A stretch of DNA of 64,000 nt from Pseudomonas sp. ICMP22404 (GCF_006227205.1 NZ_VCNG01000015.1:62001-126000); one strand, 5' to 3'. Counted from the first letter of the stretch, positions 33,123-42,268 are shown. The notes: generated by a model from the letters alone, not told the origin. Made by a program: numbers and translations.

Positions 33123-33962
33123 ATGATCAAGAAATGCTTGTTCCCAGCAGCCGGTTACGGTACTCGCTTCCTGCCAGCGACTAAGGCCATGCCCAAAGAA
33201 ATGCTGCCGGTGGTGAACAAGCCACTGATCCAGTACGGTGTCGAAGAAGCCCTTGATGCGGGCCTGACGGAAATCTCCATCGTGACCGGCCGTGGCAAGC
33301 GCGCGCTGGAAGACCATTTCGACATCAGCTACGAGCTGGAAAACCAGATCAAGGGCACCGACAAGGAAAAATACCTGGTCGGTATCCGCAAGCTGCTGGA
33401 TGAGTGTTCGTTCTCCTACACCCGCCAGACCGAAATGAAAGGCCTGGGCCACGCGATCCTGACCGGCCGTCCGTTGATCGGCGACGAACCCTTCGCCGTG
33501 GTACTGGCGGACGACCTGTGCGTCAACCTGGAAGGCGACGGCGTGCTGACCCAGATGGTCAAGCTGTACAAGCAGTTCCGCTGCTCCATCGTGGCGATCC
33601 AGGAAGTCGATCCGCAGGAAACCAACAAGTACGGCGTGATCGCCGGCGAAATGATCCGCGACGACATCTATCGTGTGCACAGCATGGTTGAAAAGCCAAA
33701 GCCTGAAGACGCTCCGTCGAACCTGGCGATCATCGGCCGTTACATCCTGACGCCGGACATTTTCGACCTGATCGAACAGACCGAACCAGGCAAGGGCGGT
33801 GAGATCCAGATCACCGACGCCCTGATGAAGCAAGCCCAGAACGGCTGCGTCATGGCCTACAAGTTCAAGGGCAAGCGTTTCGACTGCGGTGGTGCCGAAG
33901 GCTACATCGACGCGACCAACTTCTGCTTCGAGAACTTCTACAAGACCGGCAAGGCTTACTGA
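33123..33962 (+). CDS. galU: UTP--glucose-1-phosphate uridylyltransferase GalU
   Basis: A 279-residue nucleotidyltransferase making UDP-glucose from UTP and glucose 1-phosphate for exopolysaccharide, LPS and trehalose routes. It has the GalU signature CLFPAAGYGTRFLPATKAMPKEML at the start, the catalytic Lys in VEKP, and FAVVLADDLCV. The C-terminal KFKGKRFDCGGAEGYIDATNFCFENF is typical. The length matches family members. It is monocistronic, ended by a clear hairpin terminator at 33985. Confidence 0.97.
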   Translation: MIKKCLFPAAGYGTRFLPATKAMPKEMLPVVNKPLIQYGVEEALDAGLTEISIVTGRGKRALEDHFDISYELENQIKGTDKEKYLVGIRKLLDECSFSYTRQTEMKGLGHAILTGRPLIGDEPFAVVLADDLCVNLEGDGVLTQMVKLYKQFRCSIVAIQEVDPQETNKYGVIAGEMIRDDIYRVHSMVEKPKPEDAPSNLAIIGRYILTPDIFDLIEQTEPGKGGEIQITDALMKQAQNGCVMAYKFKGKRFDCGGAEGYIDATNFCFENFYKTGKAY

Positions 33963-33984
33963 TAGCCCACGCCGCGGACTGAAA

Positions 33985-34015
33985 AACGCCCCGACTGGTT
34001 CGGGGCGTTTTTTTT
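33985..34015 (+). terminator. Rho-independent terminator after galU
   Basis: Ten-base stem AACGCCCCGA / TCGGGGCGTT with a five-base loop, followed by a run of eight T. Confidence 0.92.
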
Positions 34016-34048
34016 GGGGCAATGTATTGCCGTGTCTGGCATAGAACC

Positions 34049-34198
34049 CTGTGGCGAGGGGATTTATCCCCGCTGGGCTGCATAGCAGCCCCAAACCAAC
34101 CAACTCAATCTGCCTGACACACCAAGTCGCCTGGTTTTAGGGCCGCTTCACAGCCCAGCGGGGCGGTGCGACGTTTCGCTAAATCCCCTCGCCACAGG
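34049..34198. repeat. Large imperfect inverted REP-like element
   Basis: Arms TGTGGCGAGGGGATTTA and TAAATCCCCTCGCCACA bracket about 150 bases. Inner complementary pieces (CCCCGCTGGGCTGC / CAGCCCAGCGGGG) continue the stem, and the right arm holds about 17 extra bases. It fills much of the 357-base gap 33963-34319 between galU and gor. A half copy lies at 433-479. Confidence 0.8.
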
Positions 34199-34319
34199 AG
34201 CCGCGCTTGGCTTGATGACGCTCACCCTGGCTTTTTCATTTTCCGCCCCCATAACCCACGCAACGCTGACCCGTCTGGAAACAGCGGGTATGCTGATGGC
34301 CTGCCTAAGGAGACAGTAA

Positions 34320-35675
34320 ATGGCCTACGATTTTGACCTGTATGTGATTGGCGCCGGTTCCGGTGGTGTGCGGGCTGCGCGGTTTGCCGCCGGTTTTGGC
34401 GCCAGGGTGGCCGTGGCGGAAAGCCGTTACCTGGGCGGTACCTGTGTGAACGTTGGCTGCGTTCCGAAAAAGCTGCTGGTCTACGGCGCGCATTATGCCG
34501 AAGATTTCGAGCAGGCTTCGGCCTACGGCTGGTCGGCGGGCGAGGCGAGTTTCGACTGGGCCACGCTGATTGCCAACAAGGACCAGGAGATCAACCGCCT
34601 CAACGGCATCTATCGCAATCTGCTGGTCAACAGCGGCGTGGCGTTGCATGAGGGCCATGCGAAGATCACCGGTCCCCATGAGGTCGAGATCAATGGCCAG
34701 CGCCATACTGCCGAGCACATCCTGGTTGCCACCGGCGGTTGGCCGGTCATCCCGCAGATTCCGGGGCGTGAGCATGCCATCAGCTCCAACGAGGCTTTTT
34801 TCCTCAAGGAATTGCCCAAGCGCGTGCTGGTGGTGGGGGGGGGCTACATTGCGGTGGAGTTCGCTGGGATTTTCCACGGCATGGGGGCGCAGACGTCCTT
34901 GCTGTATCGCGGTGAGCTGTTCTTGCGCGGCTTTGACGGCGCGGTACGCAAGCACCTGGCCGAGGAACTGACGCGCCGGGGCCTGGATCTGCAGTTCAAT
35001 GCCGATATCCAGCGCATCGACAAGCTGGCCGATGGCAGCCTGGAGGTGACGCTCAAGGACGGCCGCACGCTGTTGACCGATTGCGTGTTCTACGCCACCG
35101 GCCGGCGGCCGATGCTCGATAACCTCGGCCTGGAGAACACCGCTGTCACGCTGGATGAGAAGGGCTTTGTCCAGGTCAATGAAAAATACGAGACCTCCGA
35201 GCCGTCGATCCTTGCCATTGGCGACGTGATCGGGCGCGTACAGCTGACACCCGTCGCGCTGGCCGAAGGCATGGCGGTGGCGCGGCGCCTGTTCAAGCCC
35301 GAGCAGTACCGCCTGGTGGACTACCGGATGATTCCCACTGCGGTATTCAGCCTGCCGAACATCGGCACGGTTGGCCTGAGCGAGGAGCAGGCCCGGGAAG
35401 AGGGGCATGAGGTGCAGATTTTCGAAAGCCGTTTCCGGCCGATGAAGCTGAGCCTGACCGACTGTCAGGAACGTACGCTGATGAAACTGGTGGTGGATGC
35501 CCGGACCGACAAGGTCCTGGGTTGCCATATGGTTGGCCCGGACGCCGGGGAAATCGTCCAGGGCCTGGCCATTGCCCTCAAGGCCGGCGCCAGCAAGCGC
35601 GATTTTGACGAAACCATTGGCGTGCATCCGACTGCCGCCGAAGAGTTCGTCACCATGCGCACCCCTGCGGCCTGA
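34320..35675 (+). CDS. gor: Glutathione-disulfide reductase
   Basis: A 451-residue FAD/NADPH flavoprotein keeping glutathione reduced. FAD-binding GAGSGGVRAAR is at residues 11-21, the redox-active pair is Cys42/Cys47 (GGTCVNVGCVPKK), and the NADPH-binding segment is VVGGGYIAVEFAGI. The second FAD motif is ILAIGDVIGRVQLTPVA. The interface end HPTAAEEFVTMR supplies the catalytic His. AAGGAGACAG precedes ATG 34320. A strong terminator follows at 35685; ahpC and ahpF downstream form another part of the thiol/peroxide defence in this stretch. Confidence 0.95.
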   Translation: MAYDFDLYVIGAGSGGVRAARFAAGFGARVAVAESRYLGGTCVNVGCVPKKLLVYGAHYAEDFEQASAYGWSAGEASFDWATLIANKDQEINRLNGIYRNLLVNSGVALHEGHAKITGPHEVEINGQRHTAEHILVATGGWPVIPQIPGREHAISSNEAFFLKELPKRVLVVGGGYIAVEFAGIFHGMGAQTSLLYRGELFLRGFDGAVRKHLAEELTRRGLDLQFNADIQRIDKLADGSLEVTLKDGRTLLTDCVFYATGRRPMLDNLGLENTAVTLDEKGFVQVNEKYETSEPSILAIGDVIGRVQLTPVALAEGMAVARRLFKPEQYRLVDYRMIPTAVFSLPNIGTVGLSEEQAREEGHEVQIFESRFRPMKLSLTDCQERTLMKLVVDARTDKVLGCHMVGPDAGEIVQGLAIALKAGASKRDFDETIGVHPTAAEEFVTMRTPAA

Positions 35676-35684
35676 CGCTGTGGA

Positions 35685-35726
35685 GTAGAAGCTGCCGGGC
35701 TGCGGCAGCTTCTACAGATTTTTTCT
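35685..35726 (+). terminator. Rho-independent terminator after gor
   Basis: A perfect 13-base stem (GTAGAAGCTGCCG / CGGCAGCTTCTAC), five-base loop, then AGATTTTTTCT. Confidence 0.92.
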
Positions 35727-35848
35727 ATCTATACCGTTCCCTGATAGCCAAAACCAATTATTCGCATCAGCTTTGCCAATGAGCCAGGTTGGGCATGAGT
35801 GGGTAAGCTTCTCTCCATCAACTTTTCAACCCTGATGGAGAAACACCG

Positions 35849-36412
35849 ATGCCTATCATCAACAGCCAAGTTAAACCGTTCAAAGCTACCGCATTCAAAA
35901 ACGGCGCTTTCGTCGAAGTGTCGGACGCCGACCTGAAAGGCAAGTGGTCTGTCGTGTTCTTCTACCCGGCTGACTTCACCTTCGTTTGCCCAACCGAACT
36001 GGAAGACCTGGCCGACAACTACGCCGAATTCCAGAAACTGGGCGTCGAGATCTACAGCGTGTCCACCGACACTCACTTTGCCCACGCTGCCTGGCACAAC
36101 ACTTCGCCAGCCATCGGCAAGATCCAGTACACCATGATCGGCGACCCGACCCTGACCATCTCCCGCAACTTCGACGTGCTGATCGAAGAAGCTGGCCTGG
36201 CTGACCGCGGTACTTTCGTGATCAACCCTGAAGGTCAGATCAAGATCGTCGAAATCAACGACGGCGGTGTAGGCCGTGACGCTTCCGAGCTGCTGCGCAA
36301 GATCAAGGCCGCCCAGTACGTCGCTGCTCACCCTGGCGAAGTCTGCCCAGCCAAGTGGAAAGAAGGCGAGGCCACCCTGGCTCCGTCCCTGGATCTGGTT
36401 GGCAAGATCTAA
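35849..36412 (+). CDS. ahpC: Alkyl hydroperoxide reductase peroxiredoxin AhpC
   Basis: A 187-residue typical 2-Cys peroxiredoxin that reduces H2O2 and organic peroxides. The peroxidatic Cys47 lies in ADFTFVCPTELEDL, the resolving Cys166 in GEVCPAKWKEG, and the GGxG-type loop is present. The length equals that of E. coli AhpC. GGAGAAACACCG precedes the ATG. AhpF, its reductase, is encoded 123 bases downstream after a terminator, so the two may be partly uncoupled. Usual control is by OxyR; no confident site was picked out in the 120 bases upstream. Confidence 0.97.
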   Translation: MPIINSQVKPFKATAFKNGAFVEVSDADLKGKWSVVFFYPADFTFVCPTELEDLADNYAEFQKLGVEIYSVSTDTHFAHAAWHNTSPAIGKIQYTMIGDPTLTISRNFDVLIEEAGLADRGTFVINPEGQIKIVEINDGGVGRDASELLRKIKAAQYVAAHPGEVCPAKWKEGEATLAPSLDLVGKI

Positions 36413-36471
36413 GCCCGTGGGTCATCCGAGGGCGATCAGCTCTTGATCAAGTAAGCCGCTTCGCCCCCAAA

Positions 36472-36507
36472 AACGCCCGGGCGAGATTCGCTCGGGCGTT
36501 GTTTTTT
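36472..36507 (+). terminator. Terminator between ahpC and ahpF
   Basis: Stem AACGCCCGGGCGA / TCGCTCGGGCGTT (one wobble pair) with a three-base loop, then GTTTTTT. Some read-through into ahpF is plausible. Confidence 0.88.
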
Positions 36508-36535
36508 CTGAAATTCAAAAATGGAAATCGCCCGT

Positions 36536-38098
36536 ATGTTGGACGCCAATCTTAAAGCTCAGTTGAAGTCATATCTGGAACGGGTCACCCAACCGATCGA
36601 GATCGTTGCATCCCTCGACGACGGTGCGAAATCCCAGGAAATGCTGGCGCTGCTCAAAGACATTGCCAGTCTCTCCACCCAGATCATCTTGCTCGACAAC
36701 GGCACCGATGCGCGCAAGCCGTCGTTCTCGTTGAACCGCCCGGGAGCCGATATCAGCCTGCGTTTCGCCGGTATTCCCATGGGCCACGAATTCACTTCGC
36801 TGGTGTTGGCGTTGCTGCAAGTCGGCGGCCACCCTTCGAAGGCCAGTGTCGAAGTCATCGAACAGATCCGCGCCCTTGAAGGCGAGTTCAACTTCGAGAC
36901 CTATTTCTCGCTGTCGTGCCAGAACTGCCCGGACGTGGTCCAGGCGCTGAACCTGATGGCGGTGCTGAACCCGAACATCCGCCACGTCGCCATCGACGGT
37001 GCGCTGTTCCAGGCCGAGGTCGATGAACGTCAGATCATGGCCGTGCCGAGCATCTACCTGAACGGTGAGAACTTCGGTCAGGGCCGCATGGGCCTGGAAG
37101 AGATTCTCGCCAAGATCGACACCAGCGGCATCGAACGCCAGGCCGAAAAAATCAGCGCCAAGGACGCCTTCGATGTGTTGGTGGTCGGCGGTGGCCCGGC
37201 CGGTGCGTCGGCGGCGATCTATGCGGCCCGTAAAGGCATCCGCACCGGTGTGGCGGCCGAACGCTTCGGCGGTCAGGTGCTCGATACCATGGCCATCGAG
37301 AACTTCATCTCGGTCCAGGAAACCGAAGGGCCGAAACTGGCCGTCGCCCTGGAAGAGCACGTCAAGCAGTACGACGTGGACATCATGAACCTGCAACGTG
37401 CCGATGCGCTGATACCAGGCACGGACGGCGCGCTGCACGAAGTCCGGTTCGCCAGTGGTGCGCGCCTCAAGGCCAAGACCGTGATCCTGGCAACTGGCGC
37501 CCGCTGGCGTGAAATGAACGTGCCGGGCGAGCAGCAATACCGCAACAAGGGCGTGGCGTACTGCCCGCACTGTGACGGTCCGCTGTTCAAGGGCAAGCGC
37601 GTGGCGGTGATCGGCGGGGGCAACTCCGGTGTCGAAGCGGCCATCGATCTGGCCGGCATCGTGGCCCATGTGACTTTGCTGGAGTTCGATGTGCAATTGC
37701 GCGCCGACGCGGTGTTGCAGCGCAAACTGCACAGTTTGCCGAACGTGACGGTGGTGACCAATGCCCAGACCACCGAAGTGACGGGCGATGGTCAGAAGGT
37801 CAACGGCCTGCGCTACAAGGACCGTCCAAGCGGTGAAGTGCGTGACGTGGCGCTGGAAGGGATATTCGTGCAGATCGGCCTGTTGCCTAACACTGATTGG
37901 CTCAAAGGTACTGTCGAGCTGTCACCGCGTGGCGAGATCATCGTCGACGCCCGGGGTGAAACCTCCATCCCCGGTGTGTTCGCCGCTGGCGATGTGACCA
38001 CCGTGCCGTACAAGCAGATCGTGATCGCCGTAGGCGAGGGGGCCAAGGCTTCGTTGAGCGCCTTCGACCATCTGATCCGGACTTCCGCGCCAGCATAA
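36536..38098 (+). CDS. ahpF: Alkyl hydroperoxide reductase flavoprotein AhpF
   Basis: A 520-residue NADH-dependent flavoprotein that reduces AhpC. Two N-terminal thioredoxin-like folds carry the CxxC pair Cys128/Cys131 (SLSCQNCPDV). Then come FAD-binding VVGGGPAGASAAIYAARKG, the active CxxC in AYCPHCDGP (near residue 345), NADH-binding VIGGGNSGVEAA, and the second FAD motif FAAGDVTTVPYKQ. ATG 36536 (MLDANLKAQL) matches the family N-terminus; an in-frame ATG 15 bases upstream overlaps its ribosome site. Confidence 0.96.
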   Translation: MLDANLKAQLKSYLERVTQPIEIVASLDDGAKSQEMLALLKDIASLSTQIILLDNGTDARKPSFSLNRPGADISLRFAGIPMGHEFTSLVLALLQVGGHPSKASVEVIEQIRALEGEFNFETYFSLSCQNCPDVVQALNLMAVLNPNIRHVAIDGALFQAEVDERQIMAVPSIYLNGENFGQGRMGLEEILAKIDTSGIERQAEKISAKDAFDVLVVGGGPAGASAAIYAARKGIRTGVAAERFGGQVLDTMAIENFISVQETEGPKLAVALEEHVKQYDVDIMNLQRADALIPGTDGALHEVRFASGARLKAKTVILATGARWREMNVPGEQQYRNKGVAYCPHCDGPLFKGKRVAVIGGGNSGVEAAIDLAGIVAHVTLLEFDVQLRADAVLQRKLHSLPNVTVVTNAQTTEVTGDGQKVNGLRYKDRPSGEVRDVALEGIFVQIGLLPNTDWLKGTVELSPRGEIIVDARGETSIPGVFAAGDVTTVPYKQIVIAVGEGAKASLSAFDHLIRTSAPA

Positions 38099-38120
38099 AC
38101 AGCCAGGCACTGGAAAAACA

Positions 38121-38152
38121 AAACCCCATGGGCCTGGCCCATGGGGTTTTTT
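38121..38152 (+). terminator. Rho-independent terminator after ahpF
   Basis: Twelve-base stem AAACCCCATGGG / CCCATGGGGTTT with a five-base loop, running into T6. Confidence 0.92.
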
Positions 38153-38180
38153 ATTGAGCTTTCATATCCACCACCGAGCC

Positions 38181-38275
38181 CTGTGGGAGCAAAGCTTGCT
38201 CGCGATAGCGCTAGACCAGTCAACATTGTTGCTGACTGAATTTACCGTCGTCGCGAGCAAGCTTTGCTCCCACAG
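38181..38275. repeat. REPIN (AAGCTTGC variant)
   Basis: Inverted arms GTGGGAGCAAAGCTTGCTCGC and GCGAGCAAGCTTTGCTCCCAC between the ahpF and gloA 3' ends. Confidence 0.85.
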
Positions 38276-38324
38276 GTTTGTGGAGGGCGAGCCTTGCTAC
38301 CACAGCTAGGTTTCTCGGTGGGTC

Positions 38325-38846
38325 TTAGAGCGGCGCAGGCTGGATAATCTCGACCCAGTAGCCATCCGGGTCCTTGATGAACGCCAGGCTTTTCATGCGG
38401 CCGTCGCTCAGGCGCTTCTGGAAGTCACAGCCCAACGCTTCGAAGCGTTCGCAGGCTGCGACCACATCCGGTACCGAGATGCAGATGTGACCGAACCCGC
38501 GTGGGTCGGTGTTGCCGTTGTGGTAGGCGAACGCCGGGTCGCTTTCGGTGCCATGGTTGTGGGTCAGTTCCAGGATGCCAGGAATCGATTTCATCCACTC
38601 GGTGCGCGCCGCAGCGTCCGCCGGGATCTGGCGCTTGTCCACCAGGGCGAGGAAATACAGGCTGAACTCGGCTTCAGGGAAGTCGCGCTTTTCCACCAGC
38701 GAGAAACCCAGTACGCGGGTGTAGAAATCCAGGGACTTGGTTATGTCCTTGACCCGCAGCATGGTGTGGTTGAAGACGAAGTTGGCCGTGGCGGCATCGG
38801 GTTGGGCGGTGACGCCCGGGAAAGTGTCGAGTTCGTGCAGGCTCAT
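38325..38846 (-). CDS. gloA: Lactoylglutathione lyase (glyoxalase I)
   Basis: A 173-residue glyoxalase I that isomerises the methylglyoxal-glutathione hemithioacetal. It is of the longer, eukaryote-like class: NFVFNHTMLRVKDITKSLDFYTRVLGF, LELTHNHGTESD, FGHICISVPDV and KDPDGYWVEIIQP carry the metal ligands (His/Gln-type, Glu, His, Glu) and glutathione contacts. ATG 38846 (MSLHELDTF) has GGAGG five bases upstream; the longer frame start lacks a site. Confidence 0.92.
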   Translation of the reverse strand: MSLHELDTFPGVTAQPDAATANFVFNHTMLRVKDITKSLDFYTRVLGFSLVEKRDFPEAEFSLYFLALVDKRQIPADAAARTEWMKSIPGILELTHNHGTESDPAFAYHNGNTDPRGFGHICISVPDVVAACERFEALGCDFQKRLSDGRMKSLAFIKDPDGYWVEIIQPAPL

Positions 38847-39019
38847 GGGCCCTCCGGAAAATAAGTGGGGCAAACGACGTCGCAGGGCTTGGCGCGACGG
38901 TTCTGTGGCTTGCGTCAAACATGATACGCAGGGTGCGCGGCATCGCCAAACCGTGTGCGGCTATTGCCTGGTGCTGCAGTGAGCTTCAGACTTCGCGATT
39001 CGTCCTTGAGTGCAGCGCA

Positions 39020-39556
39020 ATGATTCGACCGTTCCTTTCGTTGTTCGTCCTGTTTTTTGCCATGGCTGCAAATACCGCCGTCCAGGCCGCCGAACCGCAG
39101 GTCACCTGGCCCCAGGGCTGGTTCATCGAGCCGCTGCCTGCCGATGCATCTGTCGCGCCGGTGGCACCGGGAACCTCTCGGCAACGGGCGACAAAGAATG
39201 ACCCGGCAGGCAATGCCGTGATGGTCATGGAACTGACCACCACGCCCACCGAGCCCGGTCATCAAGTCAACTTGCAAGGCGTGCTTCTGGAAATGCGCAA
39301 GTCGATCCAGAAGGATTTTTTTCAGGGTGGTTATCAAAGTGTATGCAATAAGATTCATGCATCCCTATTGGGCGGCGTAACCGCCCTGGAAACTACCTGT
39401 ACGATCACGCAGAACGGCCGACATGTGTTGTCTCAGACACTGGTCGCAGCACTTAATGAAGGTCGGGCTTATGTACTGTCCTATGCGGGACAGGCCCAGG
39501 TGTTTGTTGAAAGCCAGGATGAAATACAGGCGGTACGAAATAGTCTGAAACTATAA
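39020..39556 (+). CDS. Secreted/periplasmic hypothetical protein (possibly DUF4946)
   Basis: A 178-residue protein with a clear signal peptide MIRPFLSLFVLFFAMAANTA, cleaved after VQA. The mature part opens with VTWPQGWFIEPLPAD and contains VMVMELTTTPTE, GVTALETTCTI and a C-terminal SQDEIQAVRNSL helix, a layout I associate with the DUF4946 group in Pseudomonas; this assignment is from memory. It is probably periplasmic. A bidirectional terminator at 39605 separates it from the convergent mvaU-like gene. Confidence 0.72.
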   Translation: MIRPFLSLFVLFFAMAANTAVQAAEPQVTWPQGWFIEPLPADASVAPVAPGTSRQRATKNDPAGNAVMVMELTTTPTEPGHQVNLQGVLLEMRKSIQKDFFQGGYQSVCNKIHASLLGGVTALETTCTITQNGRHVLSQTLVAALNEGRAYVLSYAGQAQVFVESQDEIQAVRNSLKL

Positions 39557-39604
39557 GGCTATCCACCTAATGCACCAGGCTTACTCCAGAAGTGTGAGTC
39601 CATG

Positions 39605-39634
39605 AAAAAGCCCTGCTATGTTCAGGGCTTTTTT
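39605..39634. terminator. Bidirectional terminator
   Basis: Stem AAAAAGCCCTG / CAGGGCTTTTT with a seven-base loop; A and T runs on both sides serve both convergent genes. Confidence 0.9.
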
Positions 39635-39648
39635 ATTCATCCTGGATG

Positions 39649-40014
39649 TCAGGTACGTACCCAGGAGTCGACGGTGCTTGCGCCGTATTGTTCTTTCCAG
39701 GCTTTCAGGCCGCGGTGATTACCGCCCTTGGTTTCGATCAGTTCGCCGGTGTGTGGGTTCTGATAGACCTTGACCACTCGGGCACGGCGGGTTTTAGGCG
39801 CCTTGGCCGATGAAGCCCCCGCTTTTGACGGGTTTGGGTCAAGAATTGCGATGATGTCGCGCAAACCCTTGTCGTAGGTCTTCATCAGTGCCTGGAGCTT
39901 TTCTTCGAATTCGATTTCTTTCTTGAGCCCGGCATCATTCTTCAGCAATTCCAACTGTTTGAGCTGATCCTGAAGGGCCTTTTCGGCTTTACGAAATTCA
40001 ACGAGTCTGGACAA
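39649..40014 (-). CDS. mvaU: MvaT/MvaU family H-NS-like xenogeneic silencer
   Basis: A 121-residue nucleoid protein of the MvaT/MvaU (TurA/TurB) family that binds AT-rich DNA and silences acquired genes in pseudomonads. The N-terminal coiled coil (about 3-55) contains EKALQDQLKQLELLKND and KKEIEFEEKLQALM. A disordered linker follows (NPSKAGASSAKAPKTRR). The C-terminal DNA-binding domain has VVKVYQNPHTGELIETKGGNHRGLKAWKEQYG (cut here: loop GGNHRG). It starts with TTG 40014, preceded by GGAG; no ATG is available nearby. Whether it is MvaT, MvaU or a further paralogue cannot be decided here. Confidence 0.9.
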   Translation of the reverse strand: MSRLVEFRKAEKALQDQLKQLELLKNDAGLKKEIEFEEKLQALMKTYDKGLRDIIAILDPNPSKAGASSAKAPKTRRARVVKVYQNPHTGELIETKGGNHRGLKAWKEQYGASTVDSWVRT

Positions 40015-40335
40015 TTATCGTTACTCCAATCAAATATTTGGCTGAGACCAACCGCAGACAAAGCTATAAGCCAAGCGCTTTGAAGCGCCTCGTGATAAAT
40101 GACTCTCCTGCTATCCAGCACAGGCAGAAAAATTGTAGTAGTTAAACCGGACAGTGTAAATCGTATCTTTTTCATCATGTAACAAGAGCAAACGTTTTCC
40201 TCAAGTTGCATCGCAGTCTGCGCCAGGTCGGTGTGTGTACAAAGTATAGATTCAAATGGGTAATCCGATTGGAAGTTGTGCTTCGCTTGTCGATAGATGG
40301 CATTACGATATCGCCCAGTACAACCCAGGCTTTCT
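40015..40335. other. Gene-free AT-rich promoter region
   Basis: About 320 bases between the mvaU-like gene and the LysR gene. It is AT rich, as is common for self-regulated H-NS-like promoters, and contains no ORF with a credible ribosome site. No operator was identified. Confidence 0.5.
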
Positions 40336-41202
40336 TCATTCAATAGCCAAAGCCAATTCGATAAATGCCCGAGTGGCAGGCGAAACCTGGCGACTGTCCA
40401 GCACCGCCAGGCCGATCTGGCGCGGTACCGGGGGCGACAAGGGCCGTACGACGAAGTGCGGTTGGTCCCCCTGTGGCAGCGAGCCTTCGGAGATCACGGT
40501 CACGGCCTCGCCCCGGCTGACGGTGTTCAAGGTGCTGAGCAGCTGTGAACAGCGATAGCGCACATTCGGGGTGAGCCGGGCGGCACTGAACAGGCGAGTG
40601 ACCAGCTCCGCCGATCCGGCCTCGGTGAGCACGAAGGGGTCGTGGCACAGATCGCTGAGACTCAAGCTGGTTCGGGCAGCGAGGGGGTGGGCGGTGGGAA
40701 GGAGGGCGACCATCTGGTCCTCCATCAGGGCAAACGTATCGAAACGGTCCTCAGGCAGTACCACGAAGCCGACATCGATCCGTCGCTCATCCAGCCATTG
40801 GATGACTTGCCGGTCCGGCCCTTCGTCGATGTGCACCTCGATCCCCGGATGCAAGGCACGATAGCGCTGCAGGATGGCCGGCAACAGCTTCATCGATGAG
40901 GTCGGGCCGAACGAGCCGATGCGCAAAGTGCCACGGCGCATGCCGCGGGCGTCGGCGGCTTCCTGGCGCAGGGTGTTGGCCAGCCCAAGCATGGCGCGGG
41001 CGCGCAGGAGCAATTGCTGGCCGATGTCGCTGAGCTCTACCAAGGACTGGTGCCGCCTGAACAGTTCGACCCCCAGTTCCTGTTCCAGCGATTTGATGGC
41101 ATGGGACACCGCTGATTGGCTGATGCCCAAGCGCGTCGCCGCAGCGGTGAAACCATGCAGTTCGGCCACCAGGGAGAAGATTTCGAGCTGGGTGAGGGTC
41201 AT
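40336..41202 (-). CDS. LysR-type transcriptional regulator
   Basis: A 288-residue LysR regulator. The N-terminal winged helix-turn-helix (about 1-60) reads LTQLEIFSLVAELHGFTAAATRLGISQSAVSHAIKSLE (cut: SQSAVSHAIKSLEQELGV). It is followed by the linker helix and the periplasmic-binding-like effector domain (GTLRIGSFGPTSS, DVGFVVLPED, RQIGLAVLDSRQVSPATRAF). It is divergent from an EamA transporter gene with 121 bases between the starts, the usual arrangement for a LysR protein controlling its neighbour. The inducer is unknown. Confidence 0.93.
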   Translation of the reverse strand: MTLTQLEIFSLVAELHGFTAAATRLGISQSAVSHAIKSLEQELGVELFRRHQSLVELSDIGQQLLLRARAMLGLANTLRQEAADARGMRRGTLRIGSFGPTSSMKLLPAILQRYRALHPGIEVHIDEGPDRQVIQWLDERRIDVGFVVLPEDRFDTFALMEDQMVALLPTAHPLAARTSLSLSDLCHDPFVLTEAGSAELVTRLFSAARLTPNVRYRCSQLLSTLNTVSRGEAVTVISEGSLPQGDQPHFVVRPLSPPVPRQIGLAVLDSRQVSPATRAFIELALAIE

Positions 41203-41323
41203 GAGGAATTGCTCATTTTACGATGACTTAATATGAGCTGGATAATGGGGCATCCGATTCGAACTGGATAGACACCATCTTGTGGCGAGGTGGTGTACCT
41301 CGTTTTATTTGTCTGTGGTGAAC

Positions 41324-42268
41324 ATGAAAACCCTCGAACACACCTTTTCGACCCCCTCGGACCTGCCGGTCTACCTGAAGCTGTCCATGGTCACCATGAT
41401 CTGGGGCGGCACCTTCGTGGCTGGCAGGGTTCTGTCCGATGCCCTGGCGCCCCTGTTGGCCGCCAGTCTGCGCTTTTTGCTGGCCAGTGTGGCACTGCTG
41501 CTGTTCCTCGGCCTGGCGAGGATCCCGCTGGCCAGGCCGACGGTGAAACAGGGTCTGCAACTGGCGGTGCTGGGATTCTTCGGCATCCTTTTCTACAACC
41601 TGTGTTTCTTCTACGGCTTGCACTACATCAATGCGTCGCGGGCCTCGCTGATCGTGGCCTTGAACCCGGCGGTGATCGGCCTGGCGTCCTGGTGGTTGTT
41701 CAAGGAGCGGTTGAGTCGGTCCAAGGTTGGTGGCATCGCGCTGTGCATCGGCGGCGCGGGGCTGGTCATTGTCAGTCGCGATCCTTCCTTGCTGCAGGCG
41801 TCCGCGCAGGGCTGGATTGGCGACCTGTTGATTTTCGGCTGCGTGCTGGGATGGGGCGTCTATTCGTTGTTTTCGCGCAGCCTGAATGAAAGTCTCGGCC
41901 CGTTGCAGACCGTCACCTGGTCGATTCTGCTGGGCACGCTGATGCTGTGGCTGGCCTGTGCGGTCGGCGGTGAGGTTCGCTTCGAAGCCCTGCGCGGGTT
42001 GGACGGCAGGCAATGGTTGAGCTTGCTTTACCTGGGGGTGTTGGGCTCCGCCCTGGCCTACATCGCCTGGTACGACGGCATTCGCCGGATCGGCGCTACC
42101 CGTTCCGGTGTATTCATTGCCCTCAACCCACTGACGGCGGTGCTGTTGGGGGCGGTGCTATTGGACGAACGGCTCACGGCCTTGATGAGCGTGGGCGGCG
42201 GGCTGATCCTGACAGGCATTTTCCTGTGTAACAGACCCCTTGCGCGGTCGGCGAAAAAGACGATTTGA
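41324..42268 (+). CDS. EamA/DMT-type transporter
   Basis: A 314-residue inner-membrane protein with ten hydrophobic segments in two EamA repeats. Repeat one is marked by KLSMVTMIWGGTFVAGRVL, repeat two by GWIGDLLIFGCVLGWGVYSLFSR. Landmarks FYGLHYINASRASLIVALNP and GATRSGVFIALNPLTAVLLGAVLLDE are typical of drug/metabolite exporters. ATG 41324 (MKTLEHTF) has GTGGTG just upstream. It is divergent from the LysR gene, which probably regulates it. The substrate is unknown. Confidence 0.9.
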   Translation: MKTLEHTFSTPSDLPVYLKLSMVTMIWGGTFVAGRVLSDALAPLLAASLRFLLASVALLLFLGLARIPLARPTVKQGLQLAVLGFFGILFYNLCFFYGLHYINASRASLIVALNPAVIGLASWWLFKERLSRSKVGGIALCIGGAGLVIVSRDPSLLQASAQGWIGDLLIFGCVLGWGVYSLFSRSLNESLGPLQTVTWSILLGTLMLWLACAVGGEVRFEALRGLDGRQWLSLLYLGVLGSALAYIAWYDGIRRIGATRSGVFIALNPLTAVLLGAVLLDERLTALMSVGGGLILTGIFLCNRPLARSAKKTI

